A stretch of 64,000 nucleotides of DNA from the NCBI GenBank assembly GCA_008828725.1, contig MEHQ01004105.1, forward strand, positions 1 to 64,000, read 5' to 3'. This DNA is from Saccharina japonica (lineage: Eukaryota > Sar > Phaeophyceae > Laminariales > Laminariaceae). The notes below the pieces were generated by a model. That model ran no database searches. It had not been told where the DNA came from and worked only from the letters and a program-made list of their open reading frames with translations. How positions within the stretch are numbered: position 1 is the stretch's first letter; the number at the start of each line of letters is the position of its first letter. The position numbers and the translations under genes were made by a program. This document shows, in pieces, positions 10,637 to 21,900 of the stretch.

Positions 10637-11530
10637 AGTATATATTCTACCTGTGGTACATAGTACGTTTATTTCAGACTGTTTAATTATAATTTTAATT
10701 TAATCTAAATTGTTTCTCCCCCCACAAATAGACACACACTTCCTAAATATTTCAGCCTCAGATTATGTCCCCCTCATACGGGATGTACATCCTACATGAG
10801 GACATATAAGGGTCGATCTTAACGAGAAAAGTATTTTTCTGGTTTTCTCGGAAATTTCGGTATTTTCTAAAATGGGTTCTTAACAAGTACGAGCTTCAGT
10901 TGCCTCGCTAATAATCGTCCACCAGGCACAAAACCGTCACTACAGCAGCAGCGCTCTCGGTAACCATCCGTGTGGTGGTCCCACAACGGTCGGCCTGGCT
11001 CGTAGGCAGGTATCGGTGCCTCGGAGAGTGGAATCCACCACCAACTCGTCGCGCTACGACGCCCAACGCTACAAAGGCTTGAGCTACAGCCCTCCGCGAG
11101 CTCGGTCGGTCGGGTACCTCGGTGCGGTCACTGTGTCAACTCGATTGTGAGAGCTCAAAAAGCTTTTGCGCCTTCTGCGCTCGGCTATGGCCTGTGGAGG
11201 ACCTCGGGGACAACCCTGGCCAGCCCTGTGTGTTCGTGAGGGGTGGCACGGCTGGCACGGTGGGGCTGCCCGATCGTACCCATAAAAACCAGAAATTTAC
11301 GGGATTACCAGAAAAACTTGGAGGCCTGTTTTTTCGGGGATGAAGTTTTTCTGGTAAAACCAGAAAAAACCAGAAAAAAACAGAAATTTCTGGTAAAACC
11401 CGAAATTCACTCCTCGTTAAGATCGACCCTAACATCCGTGAGTACGCGCGATCGAAGTATTTACACTCAGCTAGCAAAGATGACCTTCGACGAAATCCTC
11501 GAGCTCACAGCTAGCTGTTTTTTTTTTTTA
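10637..11530 (+). repeat. Repeat X, forward copy split by the 620-bp element
   Basis: Two halves (10637-10809, 11430-11530) match the copy at 7.2 kb; the second half holds GCGCGATCGAAGTATTTACA and ACGAAATCCTCGAGCTCACA. The function of the repeat is unknown. Confidence 0.7.
10810..11429 (+). mobile_element. Harbinger/Tourist-like element with GC-rich cargo, TSD TAA
   Basis: 620 bp. TIRs GGGTCGATCTTAACGAG and CTCGTTAAGATCGACCC, flanked by TAA at 10807-10809 and 11430-11432. A 3-bp TAA target and GGG ends fit PIF/Harbinger-derived MITEs. The outer parts are AT-rich with repeated CAGAAA blocks; the core at about 10890-11280 is markedly GC-rich and open in short frames (for example FCAFCARLWPVEDLGDNPGQ). 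It sits inside repeat X, whose other copy at 7.2 kb shows the uninterrupted site. Confidence 0.85.
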
Positions 11531-11577
11531 ATTTTTAAATGTATATTCATATATACTTCGAAGGACATATAAAATAG

Positions 11578-12790
11578 GGCATTAGCCAAAACTAGGTATA
11601 CCTACGCACTTTGAGCCATTTATAGGTACACTGCGTAATGTACACCGGAAACGGCTTCCGGGCCCGCCTGATATTGAGCCTACGCTCCATTGTACCTACA
11701 AATGGCTCAAAGTGCGCAGGTACACCTATTATCGTCTATTTAATGTGCGTATCACCAATGTTTGGCCTCAACTGTGTGTGTGTGTTCTTCACAATAAACC
11801 TTCCTTTCTACCCGTCGACATCCAGCACACCCAGTGTCCGTGCCGATTCATCATCCTAAAAAGGTACCAGTTCTGTGGTCACAAATCTACGACACAGATA
11901 TACTACGCTCAGTGCAGTAAGCAGAGCAGACAATACAATGCCATATACGACAGGCAAGATCTACCCTGCTAGCAATCCAGGTGCATGTAAGAGAAAAAAA
12001 GCGAAAGGAAAGAAAAAAGCGAAAAGGAAAAATAATAGAAAGTAAACATACTGAAGCAAATCAACAATTAAGCAATCAAACAAAAGCATGACAAAGTAAC
12101 TGTACCTATAAATGGCTCGAACGATCGCTTTTTCGCAACTGAAATATAGACAGACGGCCACATGAGATGCCGGGACTGTCAACCAGCCGACTGTACCAGT
12201 ACCAACCACTGACACTGCGGAGTTATCACGCATTACCTACAAGCGATAAATTATATCGCGATCAATGCATACATACGTATTCAGTACGACAGTCCTCTAA
12301 CGCACACACATATATACGATGCAGAGAAACAACGATGACGAATGTTTCCATGCCGTTATGCTGAAAGTACAATATGCATACTCGTACTGTAGTGCAGTAT
12401 ATAGCAGGAGAAACTTTGGTATATATTATATACGTGTACAGAGTAATACCATACGGTTACGAGGGGGTCTAAGTTACACAGCCGTTGCCGCGGTCCGGAA
12501 CAACATTCCATACGTAACAAACGTGGGTGAATGGGTGGCGGTCTGTCTATATTTCAGTTGCCAAAAAGTGATCGTTTGAGCCATTTATAGGTACAGTTGA
12601 AGCCAAACTTAGGTGATACGCACATTGACTAGCCGATAGTAGGTGTACCTGCGCACATTGAGCCATTCGTAGGTACCATGGAGCGCAGGCCCAATATCAG
12701 GCGGGCCCGGAAGCCGTTTCCAGTGTACATTACGCAGTGTACCTATAAATGGCTCAAAGTGCGTAGGTATACCTATTTTTGGCTAATGCC
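11578..12790. mobile_element. 1.2-kb fold-back element with nested inverted repeats
   Basis: Outer arms 11578-11783 and 12588-12790 are inverted copies of about 205 bp (GGCATTAGCCAAAACTAGGT / ACCTATTTTTGGCTAATGCC). A second inverted pair lies inside (about 12100-12170 and 12527-12595, around TATTTCAGTTGC). No transposase is seen in the central 0.8 kb. Confidence 0.75.
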
Positions 12791-13199
12791 GTATAACATA
12801 TGTATGTATTGTTTTTCTTTCCGTCTGAGTGTTAAGTAGCATGAACGTCACTGTTGATCACTCATTAACATTCCAAACGAAGAAAACCACGGAAAAAGAG
12901 CTATCTCACGCGGAGTCCCTTCTGTACCTACGTCCGGCTTGAGCTTTACTATTATTATCTTTGCCATCCGACAATGTGCAGCATGATCTTCAGCGTTGAT
13001 CACTCACAAAATTCCCAAAAAAAGCAGAAAACCACGGATTGAGCTTTTTTGTCTTCTGCCTTGCATTACGTATTTTACGCCTCCCTTCTCACCGCGTACT
13101 CTTCTTATTGTTTTCATTCAGCCCGCCGGCAGTGCTCGCGACCAAAAGAGAAAACAACCTATTTCGGGCAACCACGGTAAAGCAGGACCTATGATACAT

Positions 13200-13295
13200 A
13201 CAAAACCCGCTGTATACGGGCGATCGAATTATTACACTCAGCTTCGTACATAGCAAAGATCAGTTTCGACGAAATCCTCGAGCTGACAGCTGTTG
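13200..13295 (+). repeat. Repeat X, partial copy
   Basis: GGCGATCGAATTATTACACT, ACGAAATCCTCGAGCTGACA match the end of repeat X only. Confidence 0.55.
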
Positions 13296-13567
13296 TCTTA
13301 CTCAAACATTGAAATACATGTATGTATGAATACCATGTATTACTAAAAACATGCGGTCTTATATTATCATATATATTATACGTATTTGATATCTATCGTC
13401 TTCCGGGTTGTTACCAGTAAACTCCGTCCCAATGTCAAAATGCACAACAACCAAAAAGGTGCGTTGGGATTTGTGGACGAAATTACGGAAAAAAAACTTT
13501 ATACGACGAGTATTCATTCATATTCATCCGTATTGTTTTATGTTCGTTATCGAATTTACCCCCCCCT

Positions 13568-13642
13568 GTGCGCCGTCTCGAAAGGGATGCGTGGTCGATG
13601 GTCAAATGACTAAGGCAAGCAACAAACGAGTACGCCCCCCAC
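13568..13642 (+). mobile_element. LINE 3'-tail fragment
   Basis: Encodes APSRKGCVVDGQMTKASNK followed by the post-stop stretch CGAGTACGCCCC, nearly identical to the last codons of the LINE at 59.6 kb. Only the 3' end is present, as expected for a severely 5'-truncated insertion. Confidence 0.6.
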
Positions 13643-14100
13643 CCCGCCTCCTTTCTGAGTCTCGCGCGTGATTAATGGGATGTGTTTTTTGTTTTGTGGA
13701 CTCCTTGGCCAGCCGTGCATTTTGTGGTACTGTCATGATGCACAACCAGGCCAAGTCTCGTTTCCCGACTCTCGAACAATCGAGGAAGGAAAGTTGCGAA
13801 GTCGCAAAGTTCTGGCTGTCGCTGGAACCAGCTCGTAGCCCGTGGAACAAGGCAATACTACAGTATATACAAGAACGGTGGGAATGAGGAGCGTGACAGA
13901 CGCCTTCAAGTGGTCAAACTCCTAACTGCATTAAGCTACTGCGTTGGCGGCTCTTCTCTTTTTGCTGTGTTCCTGCAATTAATTGTCATTGATGGGATCG
14001 TTTTTTATTCTAAGCGATTTGGGTCAGCACATAAACCTTTTTTTACTGACCGGCAGGTAATTGATGGGTGTGCGTGGTGGGTGAGAGATTTACTGGGTTG

Positions 14101-14497
14101 GTCGGTTGGTCCCTCGGCTGGTAGTCCCACAATCACCAACACCACCCACCAACATTTACTGTTAATTAAGCGATGCGTGTCAGCGCAAAAACCTTGTACG
14201 AGTACAGAGAAAAATGTACCAGTAAACAAATACATCTGAATCATTTCATAATTCGTTTTTGTTGTATGATCTTTTTGCTCGTATTTTGTAAAATCTGTAT
14301 CAGGTATCAGGTCGGTTGGTCCCTGGGCTGGTAGTCCTACAATCACCAACACCACCCACCAACATTTATTGTTAAGCGATGCGTGTCAGCGCAAAAACCT
14401 TGTACAGAGAAAAATGCAAACTAAGAAATCTGAATCATTTCAGAATTCGTTTTTATTTGTATTGTCTTTTTGCTCGTATTTCGTAAAATCTGTATCA
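14101..14497 (+). repeat. Direct tandem duplication, about 200 bp
   Basis: 14101-14302 and 14311-14497 share GTCGGTTGGTCCCT, CACCCACCAACATTTA, GCGATGCGTGTCAGCGC and GTATTTYGTAAAATCTGTAT. The upstream 14020-14100 looks like an older partial unit. Confidence 0.7.
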
Positions 14498-16019
14498 TTT
14501 CAGAAATCGTGTTTTATTGTCTTTTTGTTTTCTGCATCTCTCAGCAGCAGCAGCAGATAAGAAATGGGATGGAAAAAAAAAACAAAATGCTGCTGCTGCT
14601 GAACGAGTGCGTACCAGGAACCACCACCAAACCACGGGACGAAGCCACCACCAACCACCACCAGCCACTACGAGCAACAACAACTTATGGTGCTCCTGCG
14701 GCTCGTGGGGCAGGGGTGGTGGCGGTGGTGGTGATGGTCGTCGTTGTGGTGTTTGCTGGTGATGGTGGTGTGTGTGCTGTGTGCGATGATGGTCTTCCTC
14801 TTCTCGTCCGATCATCACCGTTGTTGCTCTACTGCCGAGAAATGTGGTCTTCAGTTTCAACCCTTGACAGCCTTGACATGCCGTGACTGTCACCAAACAA
14901 CTAGTTTTTAGTGTGGAACACGCCACCCTACACCCTTGACAGCGCATGTTTTGCCTTGCTTGACATGTCTCCTCATCGTTGCTATATACTACTGCTAGTT
15001 TGCTCTACTGCCGAGAAATCCCAGTGACACAATTTGGTACTGGCAACAGTTTAGGGCAGTCACTACCGCCTAGCTCTCCGATCTCGGCACGGCTTTCGAC
15101 ACGAATAGCACAGGACGGTCGGCACAAATAGCGGGCCTCTATCAGTCCCGAGCGTGTCTGAATCGGTTCAGTGTACGCGTCGCGCGCCAAAAAAAAGCAA
15201 AGCGAAAAAAAAAAGCAAAGCGAACGAAGTGCAGACAGACGAGCAGACGAAGTGCAGACAGACGAGCAGACAGACAAACCTCAATATTAAGGATTCTTTA
15301 AATAAAGCCACGCTGCGGCAGCTTTCAGAACTGTTTTTTGTCCGTTTGTGTCCGTTCGCGACCAGGGGGGTACACCCCCACGGGCACATACCCAACCATT
15401 ATGAAGAGCATCTATTGATGCTTCGAAGGGCTTCGCCCTTCTCAGCATCAAATATCTCCTCATTATAATACGTGAGTAGCCTATTCCCCTCAGCTGTGTC
15501 TGTAGTCTGTAGTCTAGTGCTGAAACTTTGTGAATTGTGACATCATATATTCGTATACAATTAAATTTAAATGTTGACAGAATAGAGTACTTAATTGAGC
15601 ACAACAGCAGTATACGCAGCTAGTTGTGGAAAGGCAAATCATATATATATACGAAATAGCAATAATTTATTGGACGGGATTGTTGGTATTCGACGAAATT
15701 ATGTATCAGATTCTTCATTCTGAATTAATACGTAATGCCCAGCACAACAGTGTCGGAACTTAACCGAAATAGGAATACAATTTTATATATACGAGCTGGT
15801 TCCAGAAGTGCACGTATTATTAATACGTATGATAGTAACACTACGACCCCTTCACGGTTTTGCACCCTCTGATGTTTTTAGAGTTTTTAACAGGATATTT
15901 GGTAGGGATATTCGTCGTGGCGTGGTGCATGAACGTACTGACTGGCGGTCTTTTTTGTTTTCATTTATTCCGCGTGTAGGTTCGTTTTAACGTTTTTGGT
16001 GATTTTTGAAGCAACTTTA
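14498..16019. other. No gene seen
   Basis: CAG/CTG and CCA/TGG-rich stretch at 14535-14770, repeated CCTTGACA words at 14863-14945, the tandem duplications at 15187-15275, otherwise unremarkable. Confidence 0.5.
15187..15275 (+). repeat. Two short tandem duplications
   Basis: AAAAAGCAAAGCG occurs twice (15189-15222), then GAAGTGCAGACAGACGAGCA twice (15228-15275). Confidence 0.6.
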
Positions 16020-16402
16020 CAAGGTCAGGTTCTGTAGAGTACCTACAGAACCATACCCGGGGTATTTACCCCGGAAATACCCTACAGAGAACTTCTGTGA
16101 GTTCTGTAAGGCTTTTATACCTGTACCCGGAACTTCTGTAAGTTCTGTACGACCTTCATACCCTACAAAAAACAAAGCACTTCTGTAAGTTCTGTACTCC
16201 CCGTTTCACAATACCCGGGGTACCGGTACAACGTGTTTGTACCTGCCCGGAATTTCTGTGAGTTCTGTACGCCCGTGCCACAATACCCGGAACTTCTGTG
16301 AGTTCTGTAAGGGTTTTACACCTTAACCCGGAACTTCTGTAAGTTCTGTAAGACACCCATACCCTGACCTTAAATCCACAAACCCTACAGAACCTGACCT
16401 TG
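16020..16402 (+). mobile_element. hAT-like MITE filled with a subterminal repeat, 8-bp TSD
   Basis: 383 bp. Perfect 18-bp TIR CAAGGTCAGGTTCTGTAG, flanked by direct CAACTTTA at 16012-16019 and 16403-16410. An 8-bp duplication and CA-rich ends fit hAT. Inside, six copies of CTTCTGTRAGTTCTGTA begin near 16091, 16133, 16180, 16251, 16294 and 16333, mostly after CCCGGAA. Confidence 0.85.
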
Positions 16403-16410
16403 CAACTTTA

Positions 16411-17371
16411 ACTTTGACCCTAAATAATTCACGAACGTTTTGTTTTTTAAAGAGCACCAATCAAGACGTTATTTCGTCTGGTCATTGCGAAGATGTTGTT
16501 TCACCACTCGCAACAAACCAGCAGAGTGCAAAAGGGATTCCCCTGACGCTGCTTGACGAGTAATTTGTCCCCTACGATTTCGAAATTGGTCAATACTGCC
16601 TGCACATTGTTATAATATGTATTATCAATAGTACTTTGGCAAGCTTTTCTTAAACCAGCCCCTCACGCCATGCATTGAAAAAAAAAGTGTCAGTGACGGT
16701 TTCTCTTGTTAATGTAATCATGTCAACATGTAGTATGTACGTAGAGTCGACGTATTGACCGATATATGTATGACCAAACCACTATTAATAATACAATACG
16801 ATAGCTATAATGATTTAACTATGGATATATTACATCCCTATGTAACAAAGCCTTCCCAAGTGATATGAACACTTACATATCATATATCGGTACGTACCTA
16901 CGACCTACGGCTCGCACGCCGAAACAACAAGCTTCAACACAAGGTGCCCCTCGTTGATGTGGCCACGTGGACATGCTTATAGCGTCGACTGGTTCAGTGG
17001 GATCGTGTAATTCATGGTTCAAAGGCCCGAAGGTGGGCCAATGTTTTTCTTTCACGAGCTAGTTTTCTTCTGTTTCGGGTTTCGGGCGAGCTCTGTAAAT
17101 CCCAGGTGTACCCGGTACTACTGCGGTGTGCATAGTTGAGATATTTGCAGTGGAAAAGTTACGTGCAAACTCACGCACGGCTTTTTGTTTACGTAAAACG
17201 CACACGATATTTTGCAAAGTATGAGGCGGGCTTGCCTGAAATACCTCTCCGCTACATACAAAGAAGATGCTGCCGTTTTCTGCAGACAAAACAAAATGTC
17301 CTCTTCGTTACGCTTCAAAATTGCAAAATTAGCCTGTCTTTCTGAGTTATGTTTTTTCTGTAGCGTTCCGT
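16411..17371. other. No gene seen
   Basis: Only short overlapping frames on both strands; no motif. Confidence 0.5.
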
Positions 17372-17375
17372 CATT

Positions 17376-17621
17376 GAGTCATCCCACGGTAGGGGAGTAG
17401 TAGAATTGTCTGAGCTCCTCGCATGAGGAGCTCAATATCTCACCCGAAACACGACTTCGGAAATATTCGTTCGCGCAACCCGACCAAGCCTCCCAATGCG
17501 GTAGTCTAAAAAGGAACATACCAGTAAAATAATAATCGTATCCGGTGGTTACTCACGTGAGGAGCACAACCGGTCAGAAAACATTGAGCCTAAAAGTGGT
17601 ACCCCTACCGTGGGATTGTTC
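17376..17621 (+). mobile_element. Family B MITE, TSD CATT
   Basis: 246 bp. Left GAGTCATCCCACGGTAGGGG, right CCCCTACCGTGGGATTGTTC, flanked by CATT at 17372-17375 and 17622-17625. Interior palindrome TGAGCTCCTCGCATGAGGAG. The TIR core CACGGTAGGGG relates it to families A and H. Confidence 0.82.
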
Positions 17622-17625
17622 CATT

Positions 17626-18914
17626 TTGCACCACGGACGCGTTGCCAGACCTCTACGTGACCGAGTTCCACAAACCCACCCATAACAGAAGCGCGCGGCC
17701 TTGGGCAGACCAGGGGGACTCGTTTGGTCGCAAGCCATTTCAAGCTGACCCCGCGTTTGCCGTACCGTTGTGCGTTTCCCTTTGTTCGTGTGTTTTGAAT
17801 GCGGCGGTATTTGGTTCAGGCTTGCTTGTTTGATTCGAATGCACACGGCCTGCTGCGCGTATGTATGAGACAATCGGACCTCATGTACCTCGCTTCTATT
17901 AATAGTAGCGTCGTGCGTACATGCTTCCATTATGATATACTAACGTATAATTATATTTATGTATGTTCTTTGTAATTTGTCTGCTGCATACTGTTTGTAA
18001 TATTTCTGTTTATGCCGACAACTGTATACCAATACGTACGCATTGCTCGTTTATATTCTGCGAAATCACAAAACGCAGTACATGCTAATTATGTTGCAGT
18101 CGAACGAAGTAGATTGTATTGGCAAGTATTGAAATGGAGCTCATTGTGTGATAGGCAAAAGACTGGCGATACTGGCGACCGATTGACATGGTCCACCGCA
18201 ATATAATTTGCATTGCTCTTTCCATAAATGTACGCCTCTGGTCTCCATGTCTTGCGGCAGGTGTCTATCGATGGCCATTGTCGATCGCAAGAGACTGTAC
18301 AACAAGGTTTACATCGGCGTAGGTAGACATTTTTTGTGACAATATTGTCAGTGCAAATAGCCTTCTCCGAGGGACTACCGACTGCTACCCAAGCAGTATG
18401 TCAGGGAAATTGGTTAACGGATCGACATTGTTCGACAGATGGTGATAAACATGCTAATCGATACACTTTAGAGACAACGAAAGAGCCTAGTACAATGCCC
18501 AATTTTATAGTGTTGTTAAAGTGTCCATTGCCTATTCGTAGGCCAGGGCGTGATTGTACCTGCCAAATTTGTATTGCACCTGGCATCAGGTCCTCTGTGT
18601 GTATTGTCACCTATGTGGGCATTGCCCATGTTATCTTATTTCGGCTTACCACGTAGACATTCGATGTGTCAATGTATGAGCTACATAACCGAACCACCAA
18701 CCACGCAGATACTGCATGCATTGGCCTGTGTAGTCCGCCCCTGTACGGTCGTGAATATTTCCCTCAAACAAACACCAACACTCAATCCCAGTTACACCGA
18801 CTCCCTGCCCAATGTGTTCATACTGCGATGCTTGTGCGCTTCACCCTCCCTCATCATTTGTTGACCGAACGCTCTGAAGATTCACACCAATCAGGGAGCA
18901 GGACCAGACTCGAT
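17626..18914. other. Upstream region of gene 1
   Basis: No core promoter element could be recognised. GTATTG/ACAATGCCC-type words recur but without clear order. Confidence 0.35.
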
Positions 18915-18978
18915 ATGGCATGGTTGACCGCGATGCTTACAGCCGTACTGGCACTGTCCTTCAGTACCGCCGTGCACG
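18915..18978 (+). CDS. Gene 1 exon 1: signal peptide
   Basis: The ATG at 18915 opens MAWLTAMLTAVLALSFSTAV, a hydrophobic core followed by small residues, a classic secretory signal; cleavage is likely near A-V-H-G. It ends in phase 1 before GTGAGT. An in-frame upstream ATG exists at 18666, but it would bury the signal in a charged 83-residue extension, so 18915 is preferred. Confidence 0.75.
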
Positions 18979-21900
18979 GTGAGTCAAAACCACGATAGTA
19001 GGACGAATTCGTGATATGATCATCATTTAAGGAAGTTGGTACTCCCCCCTGGATCGAGCTAGGGTAACATACTATATATTTCCCCGCCACCCAGTAGGGT
19101 TGGCGATGAGAACGTTGATAGCTCGGAGAGAAACAGGAAGCGTAATCAGGAATGCGTTAGTGTGCTGGTTGGCGTGATCTTAAAGTCGGGTGTTTGGGAG
19201 ACTGGTGCGTGTTGAGCCTCTGTGTTCATGGAAACACATATTCAGAGGTGGCACCGAGCGTTTGTCAAAAACGCGAGGTGTGGTGGGAGATAGGTGCAGG
19301 GAAAAAAGGAGCTCATGCGATCATTGCGGAAAACAGTATTAAGATTGATCTCAAGAGAAGAGAGGAAGCGAGAGGGGAAATAGTCCAGAGGGTCGGCGAG
19401 GTGAGTAGAGAACCGGGACGTAGAGTGATCGAATGTGGGCGCGGCCGTCACTTGATCGTCGCCGGTCAATGCCGACGCATCATAAAATCTCACTCCACAC
19501 GTGGCCGCGCGCTGGCCGAAAGCCCGTTTCCTAATAACGTTCCATGCATCGATATTTAGCACCGTTGCCAGCATCGGCACCGACGCATGCAAAATGGGGT
19601 GTATAGTAAATCGACGAGAAGGAAACAACACGAGCAGTCCTGCCGCATACATATAAATAGTAGGTATCCTCATCTACAAATCACACACGCTCAGTATATT
19701 TGTGCGAATTTACTCTACTTCAACACATACATAGATCTAAGCGTCCATCTTTCCTAGAGTGTTTTTGACCAAATCCAAACCATTCTCCGGCGGAGACCAA
19801 GCCATGATTTTTCTGAACCGACGAAGGCATGGGCACTTGACTTATTCGTCTCTCCCCGCGCATCTGCACGGGCTCTTGTTTTGTTTGTTGCCGGTCCAGG
19901 AATTAATGCATGCTTGACTGATGAAGCATGCGCTGCTGGCGAAGCGTATTTGTGAGTGGGGTGTGTTTCGTACTTCTACGACAGGAAACAGTTTTGTAGA
20001 CCAGATGGTGGTATTTGTTTAGGGACATAACGATTTTCACGTTGATGCCTTAGAGGGTTAATGTCCAACTTATAGCGTTAATGTACGCTGGGTGCATGTC
20101 TGGGTTGGGCAAATCTAAGCGTCTACGTAAAGGTTTATTCACGGCTCCTTGGAGCATCCGTTTCAAACTACCATAGCATTTCTCACTGCGCGGTCGTTGT
20201 TTGTAGTGCGATGCGCCTCGGTGTGCTGTTACCGAAACAAACCGTACCGCACACTAAATATTTGTGCGAAGAAATTCGTACGGCACCACACCGTACGTTC
20301 CTCAAGGGTAAATTCCGCACCGCACAGCACCCTACGATTAAAAAAATAAACATTCGTACCAGAGTCGCACCGCTCGGCTCCCACAAAAATAACAATGTTG
20401 AGAAAGCCTTTGAGCCTTCAAAGCCACGTAAGTGCGCACGGTGTGAGTACGATGCGGTGCGGTACTAACTGGTTATAGCCGAACTAACCCGCACTGTACG
20501 GTTGCCAAGAGCACCGCGCCGCACAAAACATTATGAAAACCAACAACCCAAGTCCGCACCACACACCACTTTTGTTTTCCACAAAGAAATCCCACCCGTA
20601 ACGCAACGTAGAATCCTGCGACACGAGAACCAATATCACGGTTCGGTGCTACACCGTCGAGCGCATTGCAAAACACAGGCCCAAGAACATCAACTGACGT
20701 AGAAAACTCATATTTTGAGACTCACTCGAGCCAGGAACGCCGGCTGTCACACGGGACCTTTGATTCGCCGTACCCTGGTGTTACCATCCTGCCGCACTAG
20801 GGCTATATGCTGGAATTCACGGCAGACTGCGTCCATCTCACTGTGTACTTATTTTATCGCGCCTTTTCAACATCACAGTAGAGGTCGACCACCCACCCAA
20901 TGTTTTTTGTTTCGACAATAGGTTGTTCAACAGCTGCGGTCTGGGAGACGAAGATTTTTCCGACCTCTCAGCTTGCTTCGACTCGGCCGGGCGGGAAGGG
21001 ATGCACTACATGTAAGTTTGCCTCATTCTGAATGAGTCAGCAGGGGTGTCGTCCGCACCCTGACCCAGCGTGATCCGGTTTGGTCGTATGCGGTCGCCCG
21101 GACCAACGCCGTTTCATAAAACATGCATGCAACATATGTTTCGCGGGTTCGCAGCTACGACGCCGTTTTTGTTCTACGCAGAGCTAAGGTCGTAGCTGGT
21201 ACTTCCGTTGAAGGGTAGTTGTTGCTCAAGCCTGAAATCTCAACTACGTTGCACTCCAGGGGAGCAGCAGTAATGTTGCATCGCGTTACGTGTTACAATA
21301 ACCCCCCCCCCTCTAAAAATGTTTTATATATGTATAGGTTGGGTTGGCATCGGTTGGCAACGACGCTGTAAAACACGCCTCTCACTGCGTGAGCTCGACA
21401 ACCAGTGTACCGTGTTTTTGTTCGTTTTGGTTTTGGCGGTCACCCATACTGGCGGTCTTGGTAGAGCATTTGTGCGGGGTTGATAACCTCATCTCCGCAC
21501 AAGGGGAGTGGTCGTATCACGTAGTGTGTATATGGTAAGGCATCCACGAGGCAGATACGTAGTGATACCCATTGCTGTCTCTGGAAGTGGCCACACCAGA
21601 TATTAAATTTACTCATTGAAGCTGTCACCCACATGCAAGTCCGCCTCAGAGGCGGTTCTTAGCAGGATGCAGCTCACCCTACATGCGACTCGCCCAATAC
21701 CTCACGGCGCTTCGCGCTTGGTGCAAGCATTGTCTGCCTGGTTGGTGAAAACCCAACGGGCTTTGCCCCGGAATTTAGGGATGCGAGGGTCTATGGTCAT
21801 ACGACTACGGCCGTGCACGACATGAGTACACGCCCCCCGCCGCACGATCTATCATTTCGTTTCAGCATTCGTCGGCAGCTGTATGAGTACGGCCGGCCCT

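Noticed and set aside
16091..16350. CRISPR-like array
   Set aside because: Six similar units with irregular spacing lie between TIRs with an 8-bp target duplication; it is a MITE interior in a eukaryotic context.
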